Shown: positions 1-8,974 of the stretch, in pieces
How positions within the stretch are numbered: position 1 is the first letter of the stretch
Layout of the letters: each line of letters opens with the position of its first letter
Assembly (NCBI GenBank): GCA_004431415.1
Contig: QPMI01000550.1
Coordinates: 1-27,445 of the forward strand
Reading direction: 5' to 3'
Source of the DNA: Cyanophora paradoxa
Taxonomy: Eukaryota; Glaucocystophyceae; Cyanophorales; Cyanophoraceae
DNA length: 27,445 bases
Translations under genes and position numbers: made by a program
The notes under the pieces: model-generated
What the model was told of the DNA's origin: nothing
The model's database searches: none
The model's input: only the letters and a program-made list of their open reading frames with translations

Positions 1-850
1 CTTGCTCATAACTGCAGCTGGCAGCGGAACACTTAAACGCCAGTATCTAGTTAAATTTCTATCTGCATCAACTGGAAGCAGCTCCTGCATTTGAAAGTGC
101 GATTCCAGCTCGCTCCCAGCCATTAGCATAGAAATAATTGGGCTGCCTGAGAGGATAAGATCCAGCCCAGGGCGCCCCAGCCTGACGTCTCCGCATTCGA
201 AAAGCCTGCAGTCAGTTGCTCACTGGCTTGGACCTCACCACAGCTGATGCTCACAAGAACAATTGGATCCTCTGCATCATAAATTTTGCTGGCGTGGCTT
301 AGCGCTGCAACTGAGGGATTATTTAAACAGGCGATGGCCCCATCAACAAGGTTTTTGTCTCCTAGAACCTTCGGTGGAAAGAATGTTGGCGCTGCAGAAG
401 ATGCTCTAACTGCATCACGAATCAGCGTGCTCGAGTATGGCCATCTTTGGTGAAAACTACGGGCTGCATCGAACTGTATCAACGCTGTAATATATGTCTT
501 TGTCGATTCTGCAATTGTGTAGTCAGGGCAACGTCTGTGAGCACCGACTCCAGAGGGTTTCCATCATAGGCGGCTTCCTGAGAGCAAGCTTGGAGTGATC
601 TCGGATTTGCGAATATTACAGGTAGGTTCGTTTGATATAAATGAAGATATCACCTGCAGAATATCGATAAGCGAGAACAAGCCTGGAGTTGATGGATAGC
701 CAAACCGGCCGCTATTATTGCCCTGTTGAGGGCTGCAAAGAAATCAAACAGCTGTGGAATTGCTTTCCCAGTAATCGCCTCGATCCGCTGTAGAATTCGG
801 GCAATGACTATGCCACGAGCACCTCACCTGATAGTGAGAGAATGACTCAT
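1..850 (-). CDS. Patatin-like phospholipase, frame-disrupted and cut by the window edge
   Basis: Patatin-family enzymes are lipid acyl hydrolases using a Ser-Asp dyad. On the minus strand an ATG at 850 opens MSHSLTI, then a reading with ARGIVIARILQRIEAITGK and LFDF matches the family's glycine-rich loop and first helix. The nucleophile region (about 735-750) should read GxSxG; S-T-G is present but out of frame with its flanks, consistent with small indels. The 123-482 part carries ASSAAPTFFPP and LVDGAIACLNNPS, the conserved second half with the catalytic Asp in D-G-A. Beyond a stop at 123 the reading continues in another frame with YWRLSVPLP, resembling the family's C-terminal strand, and runs off the left edge. 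Patatins occur in bacteria, algae and several giant viruses. Family assignment is firm; activity is not, because the frame is broken at least twice. Confidence 0.8.
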
Positions 851-1589
851 TTTTAAAAGGGGCTTATATAAAAATGTCCTACATCTTGAAGAAGCAGTAC
901 ACTTCGTAAAGCTCCAGATTTGTGGATGATCGGCATATAAATATCCGTATTTGGAGTACTCTAATGACTACATGCTGACAAAAGAATACACCAGACTGAT
1001 TTAATCGCCACTGCATTAATTCGCGCAACGCACATGTTGGCGCCCCAGATATTGCACAGAGATTTTGTCTGGTCCAGCTGAGAATTATGTTGCTGAAATA
1101 ATCGGATCCAGGGCGTGCCGCGGCACCTGCAATTGCTCTCAGGCACAGTTTCCAAATATGATTCTGGTAGATTAATCTTAGGCTCCAAAATGATAGAGGG
1201 GTCCACACATCAGCTCTACGTCTAATTGATAATCCAATGCTGTCACAAACAAGACTGCGGCTCACATTACAGGGCGAATTCTCCTTGGCGAAGAGTCGCA
1301 GACAAGCCGAAGGCAAGGAGCACTTGTGCTCCGCACAGGACGCTGCGCCTGCTGGAATATCAGTGCTAGCATCGCAAATCCAGCCGTTTCCTGGATCTAC
1401 TTTTTACAGCTGCACGAGAAGCGAATATTTTATACGTTTGATGTAAATCAAATCGATACTGACCAGCACCAGGTTAGATATTCCTGGATGCACCTTGGGC
1501 TCTATCCTGATTGAAGCTGACAGGCACCTGCTCCTGCGTTGCATGACAGCTACGATCTAGGGCTCCGCACCAGGCAGTGCGAAATATTC
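851..1589. other. Poorly resolved stretch between patatin gene and fibre region
   Basis: No protein here is recognisable. On the minus strand 961-1206 gives an 81-aa reading starting MDPSIILEPKINLPESYLET, and another minus frame near 860-960 gives a tail ending DVGHFYISPF just upstream of the patatin start. These could be pieces of one minus-strand gene broken by frameshifts. The plus-strand readings at 1237-1514 are short, overlap each other and show no family features. Composition is the same AT-leaning type as the rest of the left part. Confidence 0.3.
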
Positions 1590-4068
1590 ATGGAACAAAT
1601 ATTTATCAGATGTAAGAAGGTTAGCACTGAAGAGGAGGTGATCAACATTTTTCAACTACTACTTCGGACCTATTGTCCCTATACCACCTATACCACCTCT
1701 TCCAGGGCTACGAAGCCGCCAACCCCGGACGGCCAGGTCGAGAGCGAGTTGCTGATGAAACAGTTCCTTTCGGTCAACATATTGTCAGTTGGGAGCAAGT
1801 TCGCAATAAACCTATCTTCGAACCGAAAAGCAAATAGTGAACAGTATTTACCTCCTGAAATCGATATATTAGAGCTTGAAGAATACAATTTGTCCCAGAT
1901 GAGAAGAGTATTTACTGACGGTTTCGACCCGCAAGAGTATGAATATGATCAATATGACCCCAATGAGGAAGAGTATTTACCCGATGGTTTAGATCCACAA
2001 GAGTATGAGTATGAACAGAACTATGAACCCACGAGATTATTTAGCAGATGGCCTCGAGCCTCCTGCTGTTGAGTATGCGCAGCTTATGAACACCATGAGG
2101 AATTATTGCCAGATGGTTACAACCTGAGATTTTTGAGATGTACCTTGATGGGAGCAGATCAACAATAAACCGCGAGATATCCACCAGAGGATCACAACCA
2201 TGACTGGGATGAGATCTTAGGTAAACCTGAGAAATATCCACCTGAAGATCACAGGCATGATTGGGCGATATTGATGGAATACCACCTGAGTTTCCGCCGG
2301 AAGACCATTTACATATTTGAGCGAAATACGAGAGCAGCCCACTTTTGCATCAGCAGGTAATGTTTTACTAGGAGATATTAACAATGGGTAAGTCTCTACC
2401 AAAATATAGACACACCAGAAAGATTACAATTAAATGATTACTATGTGAATCGCAAAGGAATCGATGCAGGCACCACAATGGAAGGCGAATTATACATTAG
2501 ACCCCTACAAGAAATGGAATATTGGGACTTGGTGGTGGTATTGAAATTAAAGACACCAAACCAGGTATCTATCTTACCAGCTACTATGCAGATGACATCC
2601 CAATGACAGGAGGATTGATCTCTCTACCATCTGATCCAGCAAACTATGATGATAAAACGCAGCAATCCAAATTAATGTTACTGATGTGAGTGATTTAGAT
2701 TCATCAAGACCGAAATTAATATTCAGCAGAGAGAGATTGTTACCAGATGCACTTTTGGGGAACCGAGATGACTATAAACAATGCGAGTTGCATGGATTAA
2801 AACGAATTATAATGTGGAGTTGGTGAGGGAGTTTTAGAAATTAATCAGAGGGCAGCAGCAAAGAATATTCACAATGAGACCATATCAAGAGTGGTAACAG
2901 AGGATTATCTGAGAGACAATGGAGCAACAATCATCGCAGGAATTGCTGTGGAGGGTGCTTACCTTCTCTCACTGGTGGAACTGTCACAGGTGATGTTCAT
3001 GCTCCGAATTTCCTTGTTGATACTCCAAATGCTCAGACATTTCCTGTTGTTCACCCAGGTGCTGAATATATATTAGATGCAAACACTCCAATTAGTAGAG
3101 TCGAATTACCAACGAATTTCACCTTTAATCTTGTGGATGTGTTCCCAAACAGCCATAATCTCATGTATTTCTCTTCTGAGAATTACCTTTCAGGTGCATT
3201 TTCGCCCATTGAACTCTCCATACCAAAGCAAAAGGTGAGCTACAAAGAACTCACAGATGTCCGGCAGGATTTAGTGGTAAATGGACTGATATTACGGAGA
3301 AGCAACTTGGAGTAGTGTAGCATTCACAGGTGATTACTATGATTATCAAGAATTCCCGATTTCACCACTTATATACCTCGTTGGATTGATCAAAGTGTAA
3401 TTATATCAGAATCTACACTCCCTTCAATGGGACATGGGATAGACTATTTACTAAACCGAATTTGCATGCTGTGGCTACAAGTGGTGACTACAATGATTTA
3501 ACTAACACCCTACTGCACCGACCTTGCATGCTGTGGCTACAAGTGGAAACTATAATGATCTCGTTAATACACCAAACTTGCATGCTGTGGCTACAAGCGG
3601 AACTATGACGATTTAATTAACACACCACTTCGCCACCTACTCACAATCACAGCATAGAGTTGCTTACGAATTTCGGTAATTATGTGAATGCAAATGCATA
3701 TGTGCAACAGGGGACAGCGAATGTAGTCATTCCTGCCGGAGTCTATTACAAAGGGATTTTACCACAGTATCGGGAACCGTTACATTTTCTACCCCATATA
3801 ATAGTGATCCAATAGTTAATGCTACTCTCGAAAATGATATTATCTTAACAAGTGTCAATTTTACAAACAGCATATATATCTCCGCTGAATTTGTGAGTGG
3901 GAACCGTGTTGGTTTCAAAATAAATTCACTTGGATTGCTATATTACTTGTTACTCGGACATCAATTATACGAATGTGCCCCAAAACGAAAGAACCCTTAA
4001 ACTCCATTGGATTGCTGTCGACCTCTCCAAAACAATAATATTCTCACGTAATTATAAAGAGCAATTTA
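1590..4068 (+). CDS. Long fibre-like structural protein region with phage-tail repeats, many frameshifts
   Basis: Reading across frames gives an apparently continuous fibre-like protein. In order: an acidic repeat (DGFDPQEYEYDQ, LPDGLDPQEYEYEQ) at about 1,915-2,025; repeats of the type PPEDHxHDWxxI at about 2,175-2,330; a GTVTGDVHAPNF segment near 2,965-3,005; three copies of HAVATSGxYxDLxNTP at 3,465-3,625; then TVTFSTPYNSDPIVN and a Val/Ile-rich segment at 3,755-3,930. The HxH and SGDYNDLTNTP patterns are typical of phage tail fibres and of fibre proteins in some algal viruses. The last segment resembles an H-type-lectin-like tip. The frame changes at least eight times, so no single ORF exceeds about 190 codons. 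The start at 1590 (MEQIFIRCKK) is tentative. It could be two or three genes rather than one. Likely role: virion attachment fibre. Confidence 0.55.
3465..3625 (+). repeat. Three tandem repeats encoding HAVATSGxYxDLxNTP
   Basis: The sequence tgcatgctgtggctacaag occurs three times in a row, each followed by a variable end encoding Asp-Tyr-Asn-Asp-Leu or close variants and then Asn-Thr-Pro. The unit is about 60 bp. At protein level this is the short tail-fibre repeat found in many phage fibres. Units two and three have lost single bases relative to a perfect reading frame. Confidence 0.8.
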
Positions 4069-4071
4069 AAG

Positions 4072-5008
4072 ATGACAACTGTATTCACGCCTGTGTTTCT
4101 TTGAGTGCAAGTGCTGTCCACAATGTCCAACACACTGTTTATGATTTATCTCCAAGCCACCCTTCGACTGAGACAGCGAAAACCGATTCTTTTAATGACC
4201 AAAGCATACTCAGAGTCAAAGAACTCCGAGCTGACAAGGCTGATGGAGTCGTTAAAGCTACTCAAATGATCGTATCTAATCGACCCGCAATCTCTTCGGG
4301 CTGGTCACCAAAGAAAATCTATATGAAGGTCAACAGGATTCCAAAACGGCTTTTAATCCGGCTGATAGAATTCGGCGGCTTTTCAAGTTTACAGTGGTGG
4401 GCATGGATTGGGACTGGACTGAGTGTGAATGGGACAGTGACAGCGACTTCTTATGGGGCTGTGAGTGCAACCACTGGACGTTTTCAGGTCTCTTGACAGG
4501 AAATGGTGGAGTGAAAACAACTTCTGTCGATTCAGGAGCAGATTCTGATATAGTTTTGAAGCGAAATAATACAACGATAGCCACCATCACAACTTCTGGT
4601 CTCAGTTTGGCGGATACTAAATATTTGAAGGCTAATTTTTACCCATCATGTCGTGTTTATCATGCAACATCTACTGCTTATACAGCTGGTCAGGTGATCA
4701 AATGGGCAAACATTTACTACAATGTTGGGGGATGCTATAATTCAGCTACTGGTATTTTCACATGCCCTGTGGCTGGGATGTATGTTGTATCTTTTGGTGC
4801 ATATGCTGATTCATCTACCTGTGATGTTGTGTGTCGACACAACGGTTCATCTACATTTTTAAGTCTTTTGAGTATAAAAACAACTTCAACACAAGGAGGA
4901 AGCCCTTGTGCAACATTTAAAGCCAATTCGGGCGATTACTTTGATGTTGCTGTGTCCAAGGGACAGCATCAATTATCGCAAGTCAACAGAGTTTCTGTGT
5001 TGCATTAA
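4072..5008 (+). CDS. Fibre-type virion protein with C-terminal C1q domain (paralogue 1)
   Basis: The start MTTVFTPVFL at 4072 aligns with the starts of the two downstream paralogues and needs one frame change near 4,100 to join NVQHTVYDLSPSHPS and then ILRVKELRADKADGVVKAT. That block is the shared N-terminal module. A second change near 4,490 joins a Gly/Thr-rich stretch (LTGNGGVKTTSVDSG) to the C-terminal domain at about 4,640-5,005. There, the pattern WANIYYNVGGCYNSATGIFT followed by CPVAGMYVVSF is the C1q/TNF-like jelly-roll signature (Gly-x-Tyr-Asn, then Phe-x-x-Pro-x-x-Gly-x-Tyr). C1q-like domains in viruses and phages usually form trimeric receptor-binding tips. I infer a virion surface attachment role. 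The frame breaks may be sequencing errors. Confidence 0.65.
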
Positions 5009-5010
5009 TT

Positions 5011-5043
5011 TATGCAGTATAATAAAATGTTTTGCTATAATAA
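5011..5043 (+). promoter_or_regulatory. AT-rich promoter-like tract with two TATAATA boxes
   Basis: TATAATA occurs at 5018-5024 and again at 5036-5042, the latter ending two bases before the ATG at 5044. There is no purine-rich ribosome-binding site. Such AT-only tracts next to the start are common upstream of genes of nucleocytoplasmic large DNA viruses. Assignment as a promoter is inference. Confidence 0.4.
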
Positions 5044-5305
5044 ATGTCGAACATCTACCAAGTGGTTCTAACTGATACTGAAAAACTGGGAATGGAATAC
5101 TGTGCCTACTCTGTTCAGGATTGGATCGATAATGCTGCTCATAATCGGGCGAGAATTGCGATTGATGAGATTGTGGACAAAGAAGTTAAATCGTGTATTG
5201 CCGCTGGAATTCCGATTCCACTCACAAGGAAGCGATTGTAGAGCAAGCGTTTGCAAGGGGACTGTTCGAAAGGCAAGCGAAATTCCTGTGAGTGCTCCTA
5301 TGTAA
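5044..5305 (+). CDS. Small conserved phage/algal-virus-type hypothetical protein
   Basis: The reading starts MSNIYQVVLTDTEKLGMEYC, followed by SVQDWIDNAAHNRARIAIDE and KEVKSCIAAGIPIPLT. The pattern (hydrophobic strand, then DWI-x-N-x3-NRARIAIDEI) resembles a short protein I associate with cyanophages and prasinoviruses, of unknown function. A base missing in the A-run near 5,224, compared with the second repeat copy, ends this frame at 5241. A second change in the G-run near 5,258 also differs from the second copy, and the true C-terminus is probably GTVRKASEIPVSAPM ending at 5305. It sits between fibre-type genes. The 3' third of the gene lies inside the duplicated block; the orphan 3' part recurs at about 7,850-7,972. 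Confidence 0.55.
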
Positions 5306-5435
5306 AGAACTCGAATTCGAAGAATGAGAGATGGTTAATTGTTATTTTTCATAGATCATGCATAAGAAAGGCATGTATCTTGCATGTCCTTCTTGAAAGT
5401 CGTTTATTTTTCTTTCCTTCTTAGTAAAAGAAGCA

Positions 5436-6279
5436 ATGGGTGAATATAATCGAGTTCAACTTCCAATATATTCCTTGGATCCCCTGCTATGCACTTTCGC
5501 CAGCATGAAGTAAATGATGAGGTTCGTGGATTAGAATCCACAGAGAGACCCAATTCCAATGGTAACTCCTTTGATAAGAATTCGATTATTCGAGTTAAAG
5601 AACTTCGAGCCGACAAAAACTCAGGTGTGGTTAAAACAACTCGACTTCTTGTGACTAATGCCAACTTCTTTCAACCTACCAATGGAGGCCCTGATGCTTA
5701 CAGTGTAAATCTGAAAGCTCTTGATTTCGATAAAAACACTGCTGCTGCTACAATTCGTTCAGGCGGTGCTTTTATTGGTGGAGGTTGCCGTGTATCCGGT
5801 CAACTCTCTTCATCTGTTTCGTTTAATGATGTCCCTGATACTCTCGATCAAAATGTAGAGAATCCACAGCGTATTAGATTATATACACCTGTTGCACAGC
5901 AACCATTTGTTCAATTTTACGTAGGTTATACAGTTACACTTGCAACTCTGAACTAATTGAAGGAACCAAAAGAGTAATGAGAGGTCTCGCCATTCCAAAC
6001 GCCATGCTCTCTTTATGTAGAGCCAACAACAACCAGCCAGGTCACAGGTACTATTTCAGTGTGCAGGGATATGATCATTTCGGCACAGGCTTCTGTGTTT
6101 ATAACAATAATTTCACTTACGATTTGTTTGTTACAGACATTGGCAAATATACTATAACAATTATCGGTTTGAGAACAGATATAGCAGCTGTTTCAGTTCT
6201 CAGAGGTGTTACTCCTGATACTCTTTCAGTATCAGGGTTTTACCAGGAACCAGATGTGATCGATGACCCCACTCCCTAA
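5436..6279 (+). CDS. Fibre-type virion protein paralogue 2, first copy, frame-disrupted
   Basis: Same gene as 8105-8950, but with one C missing in the run near 5,480 and one C missing near 5,945, so the frame changes twice. The start is the ATG at 5436 (MGEYNRVQLPIY). It carries the shared module RVKELRADKNSGVVKTTRLL, then a beta-rich C-terminal part with GGAFIGGG and, later, YYFSVQGYDHFG. The differences from copy 2 are only homopolymer lengths, so I regard the breaks as more likely sequencing or consensus errors than decay. Confidence 0.7.
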
Positions 6280-6303
6280 AATATATATATATGTTTAATA
6301 TAA
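6280..6303 (+). promoter_or_regulatory. AT-only intergenic tract upstream of paralogue 3, copy 1
   Basis: Between the stop of paralogue 2 and the ATG of paralogue 3 there are only 24 bases, all A/T except one G: an alternating AT run followed by gtttaatataa. The identical tract recurs at 8951-8974. It probably holds the promoter and 5' end of the downstream gene, since no ribosome-binding site is present. Confidence 0.4.
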
Positions 6304-7147
6304 ATGGCTGAACCACCTCCAATTGAGCGTATTGTTACAGCACAGCTTTCATTAGCTGCACCAGCTAACCACGTTCTGCAGCATGCTACTTTCGATGATG
6401 TAGAAGGTCTGCAATCAACAGAGGTTCAACCTACGATGAACACCTTCGGTTCCACCCATAAACTGAGATTGCAGGAACTCAGGTGCGATAAAAATAATGG
6501 TATAGTTAAGACCACGAAATTACTTGTAACTAATGCGAATTTAGTGCCCATTATGGTGATCCAGACAGTTATGGCGCCCCTCTTTCGACTTATTCTTTCG
6601 AGTCTAGGTCAGGAGCTATTAACTGCAAGACGGGGGGAGCATATATTGGTGATGGTTTGCGGGTTGGTGGAGCTGTTGGTGCTCCTCTCTTTGTTAATGA
6701 TCAACCAAACCTATTGATCCTAACACGAGAATTCGAACCTATTTGCCAAGTATGAATGCACCATATATTATAAAGATCTTCCCAATCGTTGTTAATGAGC
6801 AGACATCAGTAGTTGATTCTCTTGTGGAAATTGGTGACCACTACAAGGTGGTTGTTGATATCCCTCCAGACGTCTACGCTGTCTGTCAAGTAGAGGGTGG
6901 AACCCCAAACATTGCTGTGGTGATTACTCCATATGATAATTTCGGGATCGCTTATCATGGTGTAAATTTCGGCCTTGAAGACTACCAGTTCTTGGTGAGA
7001 GCTACAAAATTCGGTATTTATAAATGCATTCTCTATGCAGAAAGAACCGATGCTATCGCAAGGCAGAATACCTATGCGGAGTACTACGGCACTAATAGGT
7101 ACTTCCCCATTTTCGGACAGGATACTGCCCGTAGAGAATATCCCTAA
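6304..7147 (+). CDS. Fibre-type virion protein paralogue 3, first copy, frame-disrupted
   Basis: Same gene as 8975-9807. It starts MAEPPPIERIVTAQLSLAAP and carries the shared module LRLQELRCDKNNGIVKTTKL. One T is missing at about 6,540 and one C at about 6,710, so the frame changes twice. A C-run near 7,128 is one base shorter than in copy 2, which moves the stop from TAG to a TAA at 7145. The G-run at 6632-6637 has six G, which keeps the GGAYIGDG reading open; copy 2 has five here. The two copies are therefore broken at different places. Confidence 0.7.
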
Positions 7148-7169
7148 TTATTTGCCGAGACCTCTGATA

Positions 7170-7411
7170 ATGGCCTCATGTCTTGCAGGAGTGTTTGAGT
7201 TGCTGCGTCACTTCCATTCGCATGCTCGCCTACAGTCGCATTGTTGTACAGCGGATTTAGATCTTTCTTTGGAGGTGATCATGACAGCAACAGCGCCAAC
7301 CGTGAAGCTGAACTCGAAGCTCTTCAGCACGTAGAAGATCCAGCACCGCCCGGTGTGCACTACCAGAGGGCCGCTCCGTCAATAATGTACCATCTATATC
7401 AGGATGCTTGA
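7170..7411 (+). CDS. Small 80-aa protein, first copy, frame-disrupted
   Basis: Same gene as 9843-10085. The T-run near 7,268 is one base shorter than in copy 2 and shifts the frame after LDLS, so the reading ends early at a different stop. The function is not recognised. It lies directly after paralogue 3 and converges on the minus-strand HNH gene. Confidence 0.5.
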
Positions 7412-7506
7412 AGGCTCGCTGAGGTGGCCTCGACATCATTTTGTTTGCTTTTGAAAAAAAGAAACAGGGACAGCCAGCCGTTTCAAACACATAGATAGCT
7501 TTTTAT

Positions 7507-7848
7507 TTACGCCCTGTTTTCAATTGGGAAATTAAGACGTAGAAAAGGCCAGTCTGCCTCTGCAGTGTGCTCAAGTAGATACTGATCTCGAGCTCTGGCT
7601 GCTTCCTCCGCTGTGGAGAAGCATCCAACATCGATTGTTTTTCTATTTTTGCCAATGGTAGCAACCCATCTGCTTTTCGATCTGTTGTAACTCACTCCAA
7701 GGAATCCGCTGGTGTTATTCGAATTCTTGTCTCGATGCATTCGGTGCTGCTGTTTTGTTACGAACTTTAGATTATCTCTGCGACAATCCAGTTTATCCCC
7801 GCTGACACAGAGGATGCTATGATCTGCAGGAGCTTTCCCCTTCACCAG
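7507..7848 (-). pseudogene. HNH/AP2 homing endonuclease, first copy, 5'-truncated at the repeat junction
   Basis: The reading from the repeat junction to the stop at 7507 is the C-terminal 114 or so residues of the gene intact at 10181-10744. It keeps the HNH core (ADHSILCVSGDKLDCRRDNL) and the AP2 DNA-binding domain. The N-terminal 70-odd residues are missing because the duplication joins HNH coding sequence directly to the middle of the small 5044-type gene. If the duplication is real, this copy has lost its promoter and start. Confidence 0.75.
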
Positions 7849-8104
7849 AAGTTAAATCGTGTATTGCCGCTGGAATTCCGATTCCACTCACAAAGGAAGC
7901 GATTGTAGAGCAAGCGTTTGCAAGGGGGACTGTTCGAAAGGCAAGCGAAATTCCTGTGAGTGCTCCTATGTAAAGAACTCGAATTCGAAGAATGAGAGAT
8001 GGGTTAATTGTTATTTGTCATAGATCATGCATAAGAAAGGCATGTATCTTGCATGTCCTTCTTGAAAGTCGTTTATTTTTCTTTCCTTCTTAGTAAAAGA
8101 AGCA

Positions 8105-8950
8105 ATGGGTGAATATAATCGAGTTCAACTTCCAATATATTCCCTTGGATCCCCTGCTATGCACTTTCGCCAGCATGAAGTAAATGATGAGGTTCGTGGA
8201 TTAGAATCCACAGAGAGACCCAATTCCAATGGTAACTCCTTTGATAAGAATTCGATTATTCGAGTTAAAGAACTTCGAGCCGACAAAAACTCAGGTGTGG
8301 TTAAAACAACTCGACTTCTTGTGACTAATGCCAACTTCTTTCAACCTACCAATGGAGGCCCTGATGCTTACAGTGTAAATCTGAAAGCTCTTGATTTCGA
8401 TAAAAACACTGCTGCTGCTACAATTCGTTCAGGCGGTGCTTTTATTGGTGGAGGTTGCCGTGTATCCGGTCAACTCTCTTCATCTGTTTCGTTTAATGAT
8501 GTCCCTGATACTCTCGATCAAAATGTAGAGAATCCACAGCGTATTAGATTATATACACCTGTTGCACAGCAACCATTTGTTCAATTTTACGTAGGTTATA
8601 CAGTTACACTTGCAACCTCTGAACTAATTGAAGGAACCAAAAGAGTAATGAGAGGTCTCGCCATTCCAAACGCCATGCTCTCTTTATGTAGAGCCAACAA
8701 CAACCAGCCAGGTCACAGGTACTATTTCAGTGTGCAGGGATATGATCATTTCGGCACAGGCTTCTGTGTTTATAACAATAATTTCACTTACGATTTGTTT
8801 GTTACAGACATTGGCAAATATACTATAACAATTATCGGTTTGAGAACAGATATAGCAGCTGTTTCAGTTCTCAGAGGTGTTACTCCTGATACTCTTTCAG
8901 TATCAGGGTTTTACCAGGAACCAGATGTGATCGATGACCCCACTCCCTAA
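8105..8950 (+). CDS. Fibre-type virion protein paralogue 2, intact copy
   Basis: A 281-aa intact ORF. The N-terminal third (residues about 20-80) contains MHFRQHEVNDEVRGLESTER and RVKELRADKNSGVVKTTRLL, homologous to paralogues 1 and 3. Residues about 80-281 are predicted beta-rich with many Gly, Asn, Val and Thr and no Cys clusters; the segment GGAFIGGGCRVSG and later RIRLYTPV align with GGAYIGDGLRVGG and RIRTYLP in paralogue 3. No known domain is recognised in this half, unlike paralogue 1, which ends in a C1q domain. There is no signal peptide or membrane segment. The ATG is preceded by ttagtaaaagaagca and a pyrimidine-rich tract. It is probably a virion surface or fibre-associated protein co-directional with its paralogues. 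Role is inference from the C1q paralogue and the neighbouring fibre region. Confidence 0.75.
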   Translation: MGEYNRVQLPIYSLGSPAMHFRQHEVNDEVRGLESTERPNSNGNSFDKNSIIRVKELRADKNSGVVKTTRLLVTNANFFQPTNGGPDAYSVNLKALDFDKNTAAATIRSGGAFIGGGCRVSGQLSSSVSFNDVPDTLDQNVENPQRIRLYTPVAQQPFVQFYVGYTVTLATSELIEGTKRVMRGLAIPNAMLSLCRANNNQPGHRYYFSVQGYDHFGTGFCVYNNNFTYDLFVTDIGKYTITIIGLRTDIAAVSVLRGVTPDTLSVSGFYQEPDVIDDPTP

Positions 8951-8974
8951 AATATATATATATGTTTAATATAA
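8951..8974 (+). promoter_or_regulatory. AT-only intergenic tract upstream of paralogue 3, copy 2
   Basis: Identical to the tract at 6280-6303: an alternating AT run followed by gtttaatataa directly against the ATG. It is probably promoter plus a very short leader. Confidence 0.4.

Larger units (their letters stand above)
5183..7848 (+). repeat. Direct repeat, copy 1 (2,666 bp)
   Basis: This block is repeated head-to-tail immediately downstream. It spans the 3' part of the 5044 gene, two fibre paralogues, an 80-aa gene and most of the HNH gene. The right end is an abrupt switch from ttcaccag (HNH coding, minus strand) to aagttaaatcg (5044 gene coding). By eye the two copies differ by ten one-base homopolymer-length changes (nine shorter and one longer in copy 1) and one substitution (ttatttttc against ttatttgtc). 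The net 8-bp difference matches the two lengths. Confidence 0.93.

Noticed and set aside
3465-3625. CRISPR-like array of three repeats
   Set aside because: The units are contiguous coding repeats of a fibre protein, not repeats separated by unique spacers, and no cas gene is present.
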